DNA of 64,000 bases, taken from NCBI RefSeq assembly GCF_900142575.1, contig NZ_FRBI01000004.1, forward strand, positions 33,909 through 97,908, given 5' to 3'. The notes under the pieces were generated by a model. That model saw only the letters and a program-made list of their open reading frames with translations, was not told the DNA's origin and did not search any database. A program made the translations under genes and the position numbers. Origin of the DNA: Actinacidiphila paucisporea. GTDB lineage: Bacteria; Actinomycetota; Actinomycetes; Streptomycetales; Streptomycetaceae. Positions 26,495 through 36,469 of the stretch are shown in pieces (the stretch's first letter is position 1; every line of letters starts with the position of its first letter).

Positions 26495-27736
26495 ATGCCC
26501 GACGTTCCAGAACCCATGGTCAAGCTCGTGCGGTGGTCGGCGGAGCCCGCTTCCGCCCAGGTGCTGAGGTCCACCGCCGCGTCCGTTATCTCCTATGTCG
26601 TCGCCGTGTGGCTGCTGCCGAACCCGGCCCCCCTGACGGCGCCGCTCACCGCGCTGCTGGTGGTCCAGGTGACGCTGTACTCGACGCTCACCACCGGCAT
26701 CAGCCGGGTCAACGCGGTGGTCGCCGGCGTGCTGATCGCCATCGGCTTCAGCGCGCTGGTGGGCCTGAGCTGGTGGAGCCTGGGCCTGATCATCCTGACC
26801 TCGCTGCTCATTGGCCGGTTCGTGCGGGCTGGAGAGTTCGAGATCGAGGTGGCGATCAGTGCGATGCTGGTCCTCGGGGTGACCCGGGTGGCCAACACCG
26901 CCTGGGACCGGATCTGGGAGACCCTCATCGGGGCCGGTGTCGGGCTGCTGTTCAACCTGCTCGCGCCGCCGGTGTGGGTGCAGCCGGCGGGCGACTCGAT
27001 CGAGTCGATGGCCCGCCGGATGGGCCGGCTCTTCCGGGAGATCGGCGGCGAGGTCGCCGGGCACCTCCCGGTCTCGCGCGCCGCCGCCCGGCTGCACGAG
27101 GCGCGCCGGGTCGACCACGCCATCGCCGAGGTGGACGCCTCGCTGCGGCAGGCGGAGGACAGCCTGCGGTGGAACCCCCGGGTGCGCGAGGGAGCGCTCT
27201 CCCGGATCGTGCTGCGGACCGGTCTCGACACCCTGGAGATCTGCGCGGTGGTGATGCGGGTGCTGTCCCGCACGCTCACCGACCTCGCCAAGCACCGCAC
27301 CGACGAACCTCTCTTCCCCGACGAGGTGTCGGATCAGCTTGAGCAGTTGTTCGACCACATCGCCTACGCCATCGAGAGCTTCGCGGTGCTGATCACCAGT
27401 CAGGTTTCGGCCAATGCGGAGACCGCGGAGGAACGGCTCACGAAAGCGCTTGCCGACAGCGCCGAGAGCCGGGACCGCATCGCCGACATGCTGCTGCGGA
27501 ACGTCCAGGAGCACCCCAGGCAGTGGCAGTTGCACGGCGCCCTGCTGGCGGAGGTGGACCGCATCCTGGACGAGCTGGGGCTGGAGAAGCGCTCCGAGCG
27601 GCTGGTGGAGGAACTGGACAGGGCCGGCCGGGAGGCGACGGAGCGTTACCCGCGGCTCGCCCTGGTCAAGCGCCGGCTCGGCGACATCGGGCTCTACCGG
27701 CGTTCGTCCGCCGCGGTCCGCGACGTCTTCAAGTAG
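26495..27736 (+). CDS. FUSC-like membrane protein (aromatic acid exporter family)
   Basis: A protein of 413 aa from ATG 26495, with AAGG 7 bases upstream. The N-terminal 150 residues hold several membrane helices (TAASVISYVVAVWLLP, VVAGVLIAIGFSALVGLSWW, WSLGLIILTSLLIG). About 260 cytoplasmic, mostly helical residues rich in charged amino acids follow. This layout is that of the FUSC/aromatic-acid-exporter families linked to efflux of organic acids. Substrate unknown. It stands between the GH16 and GH87 genes but encodes nothing obviously tied to polysaccharide use. Confidence 0.75.
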   Translation: MPDVPEPMVKLVRWSAEPASAQVLRSTAASVISYVVAVWLLPNPAPLTAPLTALLVVQVTLYSTLTTGISRVNAVVAGVLIAIGFSALVGLSWWSLGLIILTSLLIGRFVRAGEFEIEVAISAMLVLGVTRVANTAWDRIWETLIGAGVGLLFNLLAPPVWVQPAGDSIESMARRMGRLFREIGGEVAGHLPVSRAAARLHEARRVDHAIAEVDASLRQAEDSLRWNPRVREGALSRIVLRTGLDTLEICAVVMRVLSRTLTDLAKHRTDEPLFPDEVSDQLEQLFDHIAYAIESFAVLITSQVSANAETAEERLTKALADSAESRDRIADMLLRNVQEHPRQWQLHGALLAEVDRILDELGLEKRSERLVEELDRAGREATERYPRLALVKRRLGDIGLYRRSSAAVRDVFK

Positions 27737-27960
27737 GCCGGTGCGCCGACTTCCTTTGCCCGCACATGAATCGTTGCCTTCCGAGGCGTAGACGCCGCCG
27801 TAGCGCGTCTGTAACACTCTGCCAACACGCACGCAAATAATGAGCAGAACCACGATGGATCTGCATGGGATGAGCGCAACTTCACATGCTGATCTCGCAC
27901 GTTTCGAATAGCCCGTCTCGCCCTTCCCCTGATCTTCCCCACACGACACAGAGGGACGTT

Positions 27961-30900
27961 ATGAGAACGAAGCGCTCGATCCCACGGCTGATGGCGGGGG
28001 TGGTCGCCACCAGCCTGCTGCTGCTGGGCGGTTCCGCCCTGCCCGCCATGGCCGCGGGAGTGCCGGACCTTGCCGCGGGCAAGGCGGCCTCGGCCAGCAG
28101 CACCAGCGGCGGGAACACCGCCGACCGGCTCAACGACGGCGACCGAAACTCCTACTGGGAGAGTTCGGGCAAAGCCCTGCCCCAGTGGGCGCAGGTCAAC
28201 CTGGGCAGCAGCACCCTGATCGACAAGGTGCAGCTCAAGGTGCCGGCTTCCTGGAGCGCGCGCACCGAGACCCTGTCGCTCCAGGCGAGCGACGACGGCA
28301 CGCTGTTCTCCACGGTGGTCGGCTCGAAGGCGTATACCTTCACGCCGGCCAAGGACAACACGGTCACGATCAGCTTCCCGGCCACCAAGGCCCGCTACCT
28401 GCGTGCCGACGTGACGGGGAACACCGCGGGCAAGACCGCGCAGCTCTCCGAGATGACCGCACAGGCCGCCGCGGCCGCCACCGTCAACCTCGCCGCGGGC
28501 AAGCCCACCGCCGAGTCCAGCCACGCCGACGTCTACGGCTCGGGCAACGCGGTCGACGGCAACGCCAACTCCTACTGGGAGAGCGCCAACAACGCCTTCC
28601 CGCAGTGGCTCAGGGTCGACCTGGGCTCCGCGGTGCCGGTCAACCAGGTGGTGCTGAAGCTGCCGCCCGCCACCGCGTGGGCGACCCGTACCCAGACGCT
28701 CGCCGTCCAGGGCAGCACCGACGGCACGACCTTCAACGACCTGGTCGCGTCCACGGGTTACGCCTTCAACCCGGCCACCGGCAACACGGTGACGATCACC
28801 TTCAACAGCGCCACCACCCGGTACGTCCGGCTGAACATCACCGGCAACACCGGCTGGCCGGCCGGCCAGATATCCGAGTTCGAGGTGTACGGCCCGGCCA
28901 CCGGTGACGTCACCGCCCCCTCGGCGCCGGCGAACCTGGCGTACACCCAGCCCGCCTCCGGCCAGATCAAGCTGACCTGGAGCGCCGCGACCGACAACAC
29001 CGGCGTCACGGGCTACGACGTCTACGCCAACGGCCAGCTGCGCACCTCGGTCGCCGGCAACGTGCTGACCTACACCGACAGCCAGCCCGACACCGCGACG
29101 GTGTCGTACTACGTACGGGCCAAGGACGCGGCGGGCAACCAGTCCGCGAACAGCAACACCGTCACCCGTACCGGCACCTCCGGCGACACCCAGGCGCCCA
29201 CCGCGCCCGGCAGCCTCGCCTACACCCAGCCCGCCTCCGGCCAGGTCAAACTGACCTGGAGCGCCTCAAGCGACAACACGGCCGTCACCGGCTACGAGGT
29301 CTTCGCGAACGGCAGCAAGGTCGCCACCACCGGCGGCAGCACGCTGACCTACACCGACAGCCAGCCGGACTCCGCCACGGTCGCCTACTTCGTGCGCGCG
29401 ATCGACGCGGCCGGCAACGAGTCGGGCAACAGCAACACGGTGACCCGCAACGGCACCACCCCGCCCCCCGGCGGCACCAACCAGGCGGTCGGCAAGCCGA
29501 TCACCGCCACCTCCACCGTGCAGAACTTCGTCGCGGCCAACGCCGACGACGACGACCTGACCACCTACTGGGAGGGCGCCGGCACCAGCTCGCTGACCGT
29601 CTCGCTGGGCTCCAACGTCGACACCAGCTCGGTCGTGGTCAAGCTCAACCCCAGCAGCGCGTGGGGCCCGCGCACCCAGACCATCGAGGTCCAGGGACGC
29701 GAGCAGAGCGCCACGGGCTTCACCCAGCTGGTCGCGCCCAAGAGCTACTCCTTCGACCCGGCCTCCGGCAACTCGGTGACCATCCCGGTCACCTCGCGGA
29801 TCGCCGACGCCCGGCTGGTCTTCAGCAGCAACTCCGGCGCCGGCGGCGGCCAGGCCGCAGAATTCCAGGTCATCGGCGTCCCCGGCCCGAACCCGGACCT
29901 CACCGTGACCGGGCTGACCGCGTCGCCCGCCGCCCCGGTGGAGACCGACCCGATCACGCTCAGCGCGACGGTGAAGAACGCCGGCACCAACGCCTCGCCG
30001 GCCAGCAACGTCAACTTCTACCTCGGCACCGTCAAGGTCGGCACCGCGAACGTCGGCGCCCTGGCGGCCGGCGCGAGCAGCGTCGTGACGGCCAACATCG
30101 GGGCCAAGGACGCGGCCAGCTACCAGCTGACCGCCAAGGTGGACGAGGCCAACACGGTCGTCGAGCAGAACGAGACCAACAACTCCTACACCAACCCGAC
30201 CGCCCTGGTGGTCAAGCCGGTCGACACCTCCGACCTGGTCGCCTCCCCGGTGGCCTGGTCGCCGGGCAACCCGTCGGCGGGCAACAACGTCGCCTTCTCG
30301 GTCGCCATCAAGAACCAGGGCACCGTCGCGGCCGCCTCCGGCGCGCACAACGTCACCCTGACCGTCGCTGACGCGACCACCGGCAGCGTCGTCAAGACGC
30401 TCACCGGCTCCTACAGCGGCGCGATCGCGGCCGGGGCCACCACCAGCCCGGTCAGCCTGGGCAGCTGGACGGCCGTCAACGGCAAGTACACGGTCAAGAC
30501 CGTGATCGCCGCCGACGCCAACGAGCTGTCGGTCAAGCAGGCCAACAACACCAGCACGCAGTCGCTGTTCGTGGGCCGCGGTGCCAACATGCCCTACGAC
30601 AGCTACGAGGCCGAGTCCGGTGTGCTGGCCGGCGGCGCGACGGTGCTCGGGCCGAACCGCACCATCGGCGACCCCGCGGGCGAGGCGTCCGGCCGCAAGG
30701 CCGTGCACCTGGCGAGCAACGGCGCCTCGGTCGAGATCACCACGCTGAACAGCACCAACACGCTGGTAACCCGCTTCAACATCCCGGACGGCACCGACTC
30801 GACGACGCTGGACATCTACGTCGACGGCACCTTCCTGAAGACCATCAGCCTGACCTCGAAGTACGAGTGGCTGTACGGCGACGAGGCCAGCCCCGGCAAT

Positions 30901-32238
30901 TCGCCCGGCTCCGGCGCCCCGCGGCACATCTACGACGAGGCCAACGTGCTGCTCGGGACCACCGTCCCGGCCGGCCACAAGATCCGGCTGCAGAAGGACG
31001 CGGCGAACTCCGCGGCCTACTACAACATCGACTCGATCGACCTGGAGCAGGCGACCGCGATCGCCAACCCGGACCCGACGAAGTACGTCGTGCCGGCCGG
31101 CTTCACCCAGCAGGACGTGCAGAACGCGCTGGACACCGCACGGCAGGACACCACCAAGCTCGGCGTCTACCTGCCCGCCGGCGACTACCAGACCTCCAGC
31201 AAGTTCAACGTGTACGGCCGCGCCATCAACGTGCTCGGCGCCGGCCCCTGGTTCACCCGCTTCTTCACGCCCACCGGGCAGGAGAACACCGACGCCGGCT
31301 TCCTGGCCTCCGCCAGCGGCACGAAGTTCAGCGGCTTCGGCTTCTTCGGCAACTACACCAGCCGCATCGACGGCCCCGGCAAGCCCTGGGATCTGACCGG
31401 CGTGACCGGTATGACCATCGACAACGTGTGGATCGAGCACACCATCGTCGGTGTCTGGGGCACCAACGTCGACAACTCGACCATCAGCAACCTGCGGATC
31501 AGGGACACCTTCGCCGACGGCGTCAACCTGACCAACGGGTCGAGCGGCAACACGGTCAGCAACATCGAGGCCAGGTCCACCGGCGACGACAGCTTCGCGC
31601 TCTTCCCGGCGACCGACCACACCAACGAGCAGGAGGTCAACAACACCTTCCAGAACCTGACGGTGAAGAACGTCTGGCGGGCGGCGGGCCTCGCGGTCTA
31701 CGGCGGCGGCGGCAACACCTTCAGCAACCTCTACATCGCCGACAGCCTCACCTACCCGGGCATCACCATCGGGTCGCTGCAGTTCGGCGGCATCCCGGCG
31801 CTCGGCTTCGAGTCCACACCGCAGACCACCTTCTCCAACATCTCGCTGGCCAGGGACGGCGGTCACTTCTGGGGACAGCAGGCCTTCCCCGCGCTGTGGA
31901 TCTTCTCGGCGGAGTTCAAGCTGCAGGGGCTGCGGCTGAACAACATCGACATCACCGACCCGACGTACTCCGGTGTGATGTTCCAGACCAAGTGGAACGG
32001 CAGCACCTCGCTCAACCCGATCAGCGACACGGTCTTCACCAACCTGTCGGTGACCGGCGCCCACAAGAGCGGCGACGCCTTCGACGCCAAGTCGGGATTC
32101 GGACTGTGGGCCAACCCGCAGCCGGAGCCCGGGCAGGGCCCGGCGGTCGGCTCCGTGACGATCAACGGGCTGCACGAGAGTGACAACGCGGTGGACATCC
32201 AGAACACCACGACCACCTTCACCATCAACGCCAGCTAG
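27961..32238 (+). CDS. Secreted modular GH87 alpha-1,3-glucanase (mutanase/mycodextranase type)
   Basis: A protein of 1425 aa. ATG at 27961 follows GAGGGACGTT. A signal peptide (MAGVVATSLLLLGGSALPAM) ends near residue 32. Modules in order: two discoidin-like domains (about 35-165, 170-315), two fibronectin III domains (about 320-405, 410-500), a third discoidin-like domain (about 510-640), two CARDB domains (about 645-745, 755-860), a CBM6/35-like domain (about 870-1010, with YEAESGVLAGGATVLG), and the catalytic beta-helix (about 1020-1425). The beta-helix has IRDTFADGVNLTNGSSGNTV and ARSTGDDSFALFP. Asp1186, Asp1209 and Asp1210 are the likely catalytic acids of GH87. The enzyme should hydrolyse alpha-1,3-glucan, a major fungal wall polymer. 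A terminator hairpin follows the stop. Confidence 0.9.
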   Translation: MRTKRSIPRLMAGVVATSLLLLGGSALPAMAAGVPDLAAGKAASASSTSGGNTADRLNDGDRNSYWESSGKALPQWAQVNLGSSTLIDKVQLKVPASWSARTETLSLQASDDGTLFSTVVGSKAYTFTPAKDNTVTISFPATKARYLRADVTGNTAGKTAQLSEMTAQAAAAATVNLAAGKPTAESSHADVYGSGNAVDGNANSYWESANNAFPQWLRVDLGSAVPVNQVVLKLPPATAWATRTQTLAVQGSTDGTTFNDLVASTGYAFNPATGNTVTITFNSATTRYVRLNITGNTGWPAGQISEFEVYGPATGDVTAPSAPANLAYTQPASGQIKLTWSAATDNTGVTGYDVYANGQLRTSVAGNVLTYTDSQPDTATVSYYVRAKDAAGNQSANSNTVTRTGTSGDTQAPTAPGSLAYTQPASGQVKLTWSASSDNTAVTGYEVFANGSKVATTGGSTLTYTDSQPDSATVAYFVRAIDAAGNESGNSNTVTRNGTTPPPGGTNQAVGKPITATSTVQNFVAANADDDDLTTYWEGAGTSSLTVSLGSNVDTSSVVVKLNPSSAWGPRTQTIEVQGREQSATGFTQLVAPKSYSFDPASGNSVTIPVTSRIADARLVFSSNSGAGGGQAAEFQVIGVPGPNPDLTVTGLTASPAAPVETDPITLSATVKNAGTNASPASNVNFYLGTVKVGTANVGALAAGASSVVTANIGAKDAASYQLTAKVDEANTVVEQNETNNSYTNPTALVVKPVDTSDLVASPVAWSPGNPSAGNNVAFSVAIKNQGTVAAASGAHNVTLTVADATTGSVVKTLTGSYSGAIAAGATTSPVSLGSWTAVNGKYTVKTVIAADANELSVKQANNTSTQSLFVGRGANMPYDSYEAESGVLAGGATVLGPNRTIGDPAGEASGRKAVHLASNGASVEITTLNSTNTLVTRFNIPDGTDSTTLDIYVDGTFLKTISLTSKYEWLYGDEASPGNSPGSGAPRHIYDEANVLLGTTVPAGHKIRLQKDAANSAAYYNIDSIDLEQATAIANPDPTKYVVPAGFTQQDVQNALDTARQDTTKLGVYLPAGDYQTSSKFNVYGRAINVLGAGPWFTRFFTPTGQENTDAGFLASASGTKFSGFGFFGNYTSRIDGPGKPWDLTGVTGMTIDNVWIEHTIVGVWGTNVDNSTISNLRIRDTFADGVNLTNGSSGNTVSNIEARSTGDDSFALFPATDHTNEQEVNNTFQNLTVKNVWRAAGLAVYGGGGNTFSNLYIADSLTYPGITIGSLQFGGIPALGFESTPQTTFSNISLARDGGHFWGQQAFPALWIFSAEFKLQGLRLNNIDITDPTYSGVMFQTKWNGSTSLNPISDTVFTNLSVTGAHKSGDAFDAKSGFGLWANPQPEPGQGPAVGSVTINGLHESDNAVDIQNTTTTFTINAS

Positions 32239-32253
32239 GGCCGCAGGCCAGAG

Positions 32254-32290
32254 GCGGTGCCCGCGTTCGACACCTGAACGCGGGCACCGC
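32254..32290 (+). terminator. Terminator of the GH87 gene
   Basis: Perfect 15-base arms (32254-32268 and 32276-32290) with a 7-base loop, 16 bases past the stop. Confidence 0.85.
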
Positions 32291-32351
32291 GCTGCGCCGG
32301 TGACGGGCCGTGAGGCCGCCGGGATTGTATTCAGGTGATGTACGTGGGGGC

Positions 32352-32380
32352 TTGACGGCGCATTGGTCTAGTCCTACGGT
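32352..32380 (+). promoter_or_regulatory. Chitinase promoter with overlapping DasR-type (dre-like) element
   Basis: TTGACG (32352-32357), a 17-base spacer and TACGGT (32375-32380) form a good promoter. Within it, 32362-32377 reads ATTGGTCTAGTCCTAC. This resembles the dre consensus (ACTGGTCTAGACCANT) bound by DasR and the TGGTCTAGACC repeats known from Streptomyces chitinase promoters. The left half is nearly perfect and the right half is degenerate. It would place the chitinase under N-acetylglucosamine control. Confidence 0.65.
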
Positions 32381-32469
32381 CACCGATGCGCCGACATTCA
32401 GGTCGGCGTCCACCGTTCATTCATCTGAATCAACGGACCGGGCTGTCCGCTATCGGAAGGCCTCCCCCC

Positions 32470-33906
32470 ATGCAAAGACCGCGCATCGCGCTGAAGACGC
32501 TCGGCGCCCTCACCGCAGTGCCCACCCTGGCCGCCGGCCTCCTGCTCGCCACCGGCGCCCCCGCACACGCCGCGGCGAACCCGGGCCCCGGCTTCCCCGC
32601 GCAATACGCCGCGCCCTACGCCGAGGTGTGGAATTCGCCGTCGGCGCTGACCAACGCCAAGAACGCCACCGGCATCAAGTACTTCACCCTCGCCTTCGTC
32701 ATCGACGGCGGCGGCTGCAACGCCACCTTCAACGGCGACACCTCCATCACCGATGCGAGCTGGACCTCGGCCATCAACAGCCTGCGGTCCGGCGGCGGCG
32801 ACGTCATCGCGTCCTTCGGCGGCGCCTCGGGCACCGAGGAGGCCCTGGCCTGTACGTCGGTCTCCACGCTGGAGGCGCAGTACAAGCGGGTCATCGACGG
32901 GCTCAACCTGACCAGGGTCGACTTCGACATCGAGGGCAGCGCGCTCAGCAACACCGCCGCCAACGACCGCCGCAACACCGCGCTCGCCGACCTCCAGCAG
33001 CAGTACGCCGCCCAGGGCAAGCGCCTGGACGTGCAGTACACCCTGCCGGTCAACCCCACCGGCCTGGAGTCCAACTCCCTGAGCCTGCTGAACAACGCCA
33101 AGAGCCACAACCTGACCGTCAACCTCGTCAACATCATGACGATGGACTACGGGTCCGCGATGGACATGGGCAACGCCGCCATCAGCGCGGCGCAGGCCCT
33201 GCACACCCAGCTCGGCCAGATCTGGACCACCAAGTCCTCCGCCCAGCTGTGGGCGATGGAGGGCAACACCCCGATGATCGGCGTCAACGACACCTCCAGC
33301 GAGGTCTTCTCCACCTCCGACGCCCAGGACGTGGAGAACTTCGCCAAGTCCAACGGCATCCAGGAGCTGTCCTTCTGGGCGCTCGGCCGCGACAAGGCCT
33401 GCGCCACCAACGGCGGCTCCGCCCAGAGCGGCTGCAGCGGCACCTCGCAGTCCGCCTGGCAGTTCTCCAGCATCTTCAACGCCATCACCGGCGGCGCCAC
33501 CATCCCGCCGCCGACCGGCGGCGGCGGGCCGATCCACTCCGGCTACGCCAACAAGTGCGTGGACATCGCGTCGGCCGGCACCGCGAACGGCACCGCCGTC
33601 CAGCTCTACGACTGCAACGGCACCACCGCGCAGAACTGGACCGTCGGCGCCGGCGGCACCCTGCAGGCGCTCGGCAAGTGCATGGACGTCGCGGCGGCCG
33701 GCACCGCCAACGGCACCGTCGTGCAGATCTACGACTGCAACGGCACCGGCTCCCAGGTCTGGCAGAAGGGCACCGGCAACACGCTGATGAACCCGCAGTC
33801 GGGCAAGTGCCTGGACGCCACCGGCCCCAGCTCGGCCAACGGCACCCGGCTGCAGATCTGGACCTGCGCGGGCGGAACCAACCAGCAGTGGACGCTGCCG
33901 TCCTGA
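32470..33906 (+). CDS. Secreted GH18 chitinase with C-terminal ricin-type carbohydrate-binding domain
   Basis: A protein of 478 aa. ATG at 32470 follows GGAAGG at a slightly long spacing. A Sec signal (LKTLGALTAVPTLAAGLLLA) ends near AHA-A. The GH18 domain covers about 38-345. Its catalytic motif is LTRVDFDIEGS (Asp151, Asp153, Glu155; Glu155 is the expected proton donor), with DVIASFGGASG and NIMTMDYGS in other conserved strands. The last 125 residues form a ricin-type CBM13 with three repeats (GKCMDVAAAGTANGTVVQIY). The enzyme should hydrolyse chitin. It follows the GH87 gene but has its own promoter. Confidence 0.93.
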   Translation: MQRPRIALKTLGALTAVPTLAAGLLLATGAPAHAAANPGPGFPAQYAAPYAEVWNSPSALTNAKNATGIKYFTLAFVIDGGGCNATFNGDTSITDASWTSAINSLRSGGGDVIASFGGASGTEEALACTSVSTLEAQYKRVIDGLNLTRVDFDIEGSALSNTAANDRRNTALADLQQQYAAQGKRLDVQYTLPVNPTGLESNSLSLLNNAKSHNLTVNLVNIMTMDYGSAMDMGNAAISAAQALHTQLGQIWTTKSSAQLWAMEGNTPMIGVNDTSSEVFSTSDAQDVENFAKSNGIQELSFWALGRDKACATNGGSAQSGCSGTSQSAWQFSSIFNAITGGATIPPPTGGGGPIHSGYANKCVDIASAGTANGTAVQLYDCNGTTAQNWTVGAGGTLQALGKCMDVAAAGTANGTVVQIYDCNGTGSQVWQKGTGNTLMNPQSGKCLDATGPSSANGTRLQIWTCAGGTNQQWTLPS

Positions 33907-33978
33907 CCGGACGGCGGCGCCGCGGGGCCGGACCGGACCGGCGCCCGACGGCCTGACGGAACGCCACCCCGCGGGTGT

Positions 33979-34016
33979 CCGGCCCCGGGCGGGTCACGCG
34001 ACCCGCCCGGGGCCGG
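33979..34016 (+). terminator. Terminator after the chitinase gene
   Basis: Perfect 16-base GC arms (33979-33994 and 34001-34016) around a 6-base loop, about 70 bases after the stop. Confidence 0.8.
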
Positions 34017-34117
34017 TGCAAATCGCGCGCTCCCGCGGCGGTGATCGGCGAGTATCGGATCATCAGGCCGCCGCGGGACCGCCGCGGCGGCGCCGCCCGT
34101 CCTCGCGAGGAGCCCCG

Positions 34118-34633
34118 ATGAACACCGCTGAACTGCTGGCCGACGCCTTCGGCAGGATCAAGGAGGTCGTCCACGACGCCGTCGAGGGTCTGACCGCCGA
34201 CGAGTTGGCCGACCGCCTCGACCCGGCGGCGAACTCCGTCGGCTGGCTGGTCTGGCACCTCACCCGGGTCCACGACGACCATGTCGCCGCCGTCGCCGGC
34301 CGCCCGCAGACCTGGACCGAGGACGGCTGGGAGCAGCGCTTCGGCCTGCCCTTCGACGCCGCCGACATCGGCTACGGCCACAGCCCCGACCAGGTCGCCG
34401 AGGTCAGGGTCGGCTCCGCGGAACTGCTCACCGGCTACTACGACGCGGTGCACGAGCAGACGCTCCGCTACCTGCGCACGCTCACCGACGCCGACCTCGA
34501 CACGGTGGTGGACCGCCGGTGGAACCCGCCGGTCACCCTCGGGGTGCGGCTGGTCAGCGTGATCTCCGACGACCTCCAGCACGCCGGCCAGGCCGCCTTC
34601 CTGCGCGGCATCCTGCTGCGCCGCCGCGACTGA
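34118..34633 (+). CDS. DinB/DUF664 family protein
   Basis: A protein of 171 aa. ATG at 34118 follows GAGGAGCCCCG. A four-helix-bundle pattern with SVGWLVWHLTRVHDDHVAAV (His residues in helix 2) and SVISDDLQHAGQAAFLRG (His in helix 4) fits the DinB superfamily, whose members bind a metal through three His. In actinomycetes relatives use mycothiol as a cofactor for thiol transfer. No specific substrate can be named. Cytosolic, apparently a single gene. Confidence 0.8.
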   Translation: MNTAELLADAFGRIKEVVHDAVEGLTADELADRLDPAANSVGWLVWHLTRVHDDHVAAVAGRPQTWTEDGWEQRFGLPFDAADIGYGHSPDQVAEVRVGSAELLTGYYDAVHEQTLRYLRTLTDADLDTVVDRRWNPPVTLGVRLVSVISDDLQHAGQAAFLRGILLRRRD

Positions 34634-34676
34634 GCCGAGCGGGCGCAGCAGCAGCCGGAGCAGCCCGATGCTAGAA

Positions 34677-34698
34677 TTACTTAACCTAAGTTAAGTAA
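34677..34698. promoter_or_regulatory. AT-rich palindrome, probable MarR operator
   Basis: TTACTTAAC, four bases, GTTAAGTAA: a perfect 9+9 inverted repeat in otherwise very G+C-rich DNA. It lies 28 bases before the MFS start, overlapping a possible TAGAAT -10 hexamer at 34673-34678. Its size and symmetry suit a MarR-family dimer, and a MarR gene is the next gene after the pump. Confidence 0.78.
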
Positions 34699-34726
34699 CT
34701 GACCCGGGCGGGGTGTGAAGGGCCTG

Positions 34727-36439
34727 ATGGCGACCGAAGACGCGACCAAGCGAATACAGCGGCGGCCACCGCGTATCGCGGCCGACCATCCGCACTACAA
34801 GTGGGTGGCACTGTCCAACACCACCCTCGGCATGCTCATCGCCACGATCAACTCCTCGATCGTGCTGATCTCGCTGCCCGCGATCTTCAACGGCATCAGG
34901 CTCGATCCGCTCCAGCCCGGGAACGTCAGCTATCTGCTGTGGATGCTGATGGGCTACATGCTGGTCACCGCGGTCCTGGTGGTCACCCTCGGCCGGCTCG
35001 GCGACATCCTGGGCCGGGTCAAGATCTACAACGCCGGCTTCCTGATCTTCACCGTCACCTCGGTGATCCTCTCCGTCGACCCGATGCACGGCGGCGGCGG
35101 AGCGCTCTGGCTGATCGGCTGGCGGGTCGCCCAGGCGGTCGGCGGATCCATGCTGATGGCCAACTCGGCGGCGATCATCACCGACGCCTTCCCGGCCCGC
35201 CAGCGCGGCATGGCCCTCGGCGTGAACATGGTGGCCGGTATCGCCGGCTCCTTCATCGGCCTGGTCCTCGGCGGCCTGCTCGCCGAGTGGAACTGGCGCT
35301 CCATCTTCTGGGTCAACGTGCCGATCGGCCTGATCGGCACCGTGTGGGCCTACCGCTCGCTGCACGAGACCGGGATGCGCCGCCCGGCGAAGATGGACTG
35401 GTGGGGCAACATCTCCTTCGCGGTCGGCCTGACCGCGCTGCTGGCCGGCATCACCTACGGCATCCAGCCCTACGGCGGCCACACCATGGGCTGGACCAAC
35501 CCCTGGGTGCTCGCCGGGCTCATCGGCGGCGTCGCGATGCTGGTGGCCTTCTGCCTGATCGAGAACGCGGTCGCGGAGCCGATGTTCCCGCTCAAGCTGT
35601 TCCGCAACGCGGCCTTCGCCGGCGGCAACGCGGCCACCCTGCTGGGCTCCATCGCCCGCGGCGGCCTGCAGTTCATGCTGATCATCTGGCTGCAGGGCAT
35701 CTGGCTGCCGCTGCACGGCTACAACTACGCCGACACCCCGCTGTGGGCCGGCATCTACCTGCTGCCGCTCACCGTCGGCTTCCTGGCCGCCGGGCCCGTC
35801 GCGGGCGCGCTGTCCGACCGCTACGGCGCCCGGCTGTTCGCCGCCTCCGGCTTCGTGGTGATGGCCGGCTCCTTCGCCGGGCTGCTGCTGATCCCCACCG
35901 ACTTCAGCTACTGGGTCTTCGCGCTGGTGGTATTCCTCAACGGCCTGGGCGGCGGCCTGTTCGCCGCTCCCAACACCTCGATCATCATGGCCAGCGTGCC
36001 CGCGGAGTCCCGCGGCGCCGCCTCCGGCATGCGCGCCACGTTCCAGAACGCCGGCATGGTGCTGTCCATCGGCGTGTTCTTCTCGCTGATGGTCGCCGGC
36101 CTCGCCCGCTCGCTGCCGAACACCCTCAGCACCGGCCTGACGGGCCAGGGCGTCCCCGCGGCCAACGCCCACGCGGTGGCGAACCTGCCCCCGGTCGGCA
36201 CCCTCTTCGCGGCCTTCCTCGGCTACAACCCCATCCAGCAACTGCTCGGCCCCGACCTGCTCGGCAAGCTCCCCGCGGCCAACGCGCACACCCTGACCGG
36301 CCGGGAGTTCTTCCCACACCTGATCTCGGGTCCCTTCCACGACGGCCTGGTCGTGGTGTTCGCACTGGCGATCGTGATGTCCTTGGTCGCAGCAGGCGCG
36401 TCGCTGATCCGCAGTCGCCGCACCAGCACGGACAGCTGA
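34727..36439 (+). CDS. MFS drug-efflux transporter (DHA2, 14-TM type)
   Basis: A protein of 570 aa from ATG 34727 (AAGG 6 bases upstream); GTG at 34715 is an alternative. About 14 membrane helices are visible. The motif A-like loop is [20 protein letters not shown], and motif C-like sequence is [18 protein letters not shown]. This is the layout of DHA2 proton-coupled multidrug exporters. A long extracytoplasmic insertion ([20 protein letters not shown] and following, about 85 residues) precedes the last helix. Downstream, 30 bases away, is a MarR-family gene, so pump and regulator form an operon under the AT-rich palindrome upstream. Confidence 0.88.
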   Translation: MATEDATKRIQRRPPRIAADHPHYKWVALSNTTLGMLIATINSSIVLISLPAIFNGIRLDPLQPGNVSYLLWMLMGYMLVTAVLVVTLGRLGDILGRVKIYNAGFLIFTVTSVILSVDPMHGGGGALWLIGWRVAQAVGGSMLMANSAAIITDAFPARQRGMALGVNMVAGIAGSFIGLVLGGLLAEWNWRSIFWVNVPIGLIGTVWAYRSLHETGMRRPAKMDWWGNISFAVGLTALLAGITYGIQPYGGHTMGWTNPWVLAGLIGGVAMLVAFCLIENAVAEPMFPLKLFRNAAFAGGNAATLLGSIARGGLQFMLIIWLQGIWLPLHGYNYADTPLWAGIYLLPLTVGFLAAGPVAGALSDRYGARLFAASGFVVMAGSFAGLLLIPTDFSYWVFALVVFLNGLGGGLFAAPNTSIIMASVPAESRGAASGMRATFQNAGMVLSIGVFFSLMVAGLARSLPNTLSTGLTGQGVPAANAHAVANLPPVGTLFAAFLGYNPIQQLLGPDLLGKLPAANAHTLTGREFFPHLISGPFHDGLVVVFALAIVMSLVAAGASLIRSRRTSTDS

Positions 36440-36469
36440 CCGCGGTACGACCCAGGAGGCGCCCCCGCC

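Noticed and set aside
27190-27205. GGGAGCGCTCTCCCGG, identical to part of the operator region at 55661
   Set aside because: It lies in the middle of the FUSC-like coding sequence and reads as ordinary codons (EGALSRI). There is no promoter beside it, so chance is the simpler explanation.
29266-32175. A 969-codon open frame on the minus strand
   Set aside because: Antisense to the GH87 gene, with no recognisable domain and composition typical of shadow frames.
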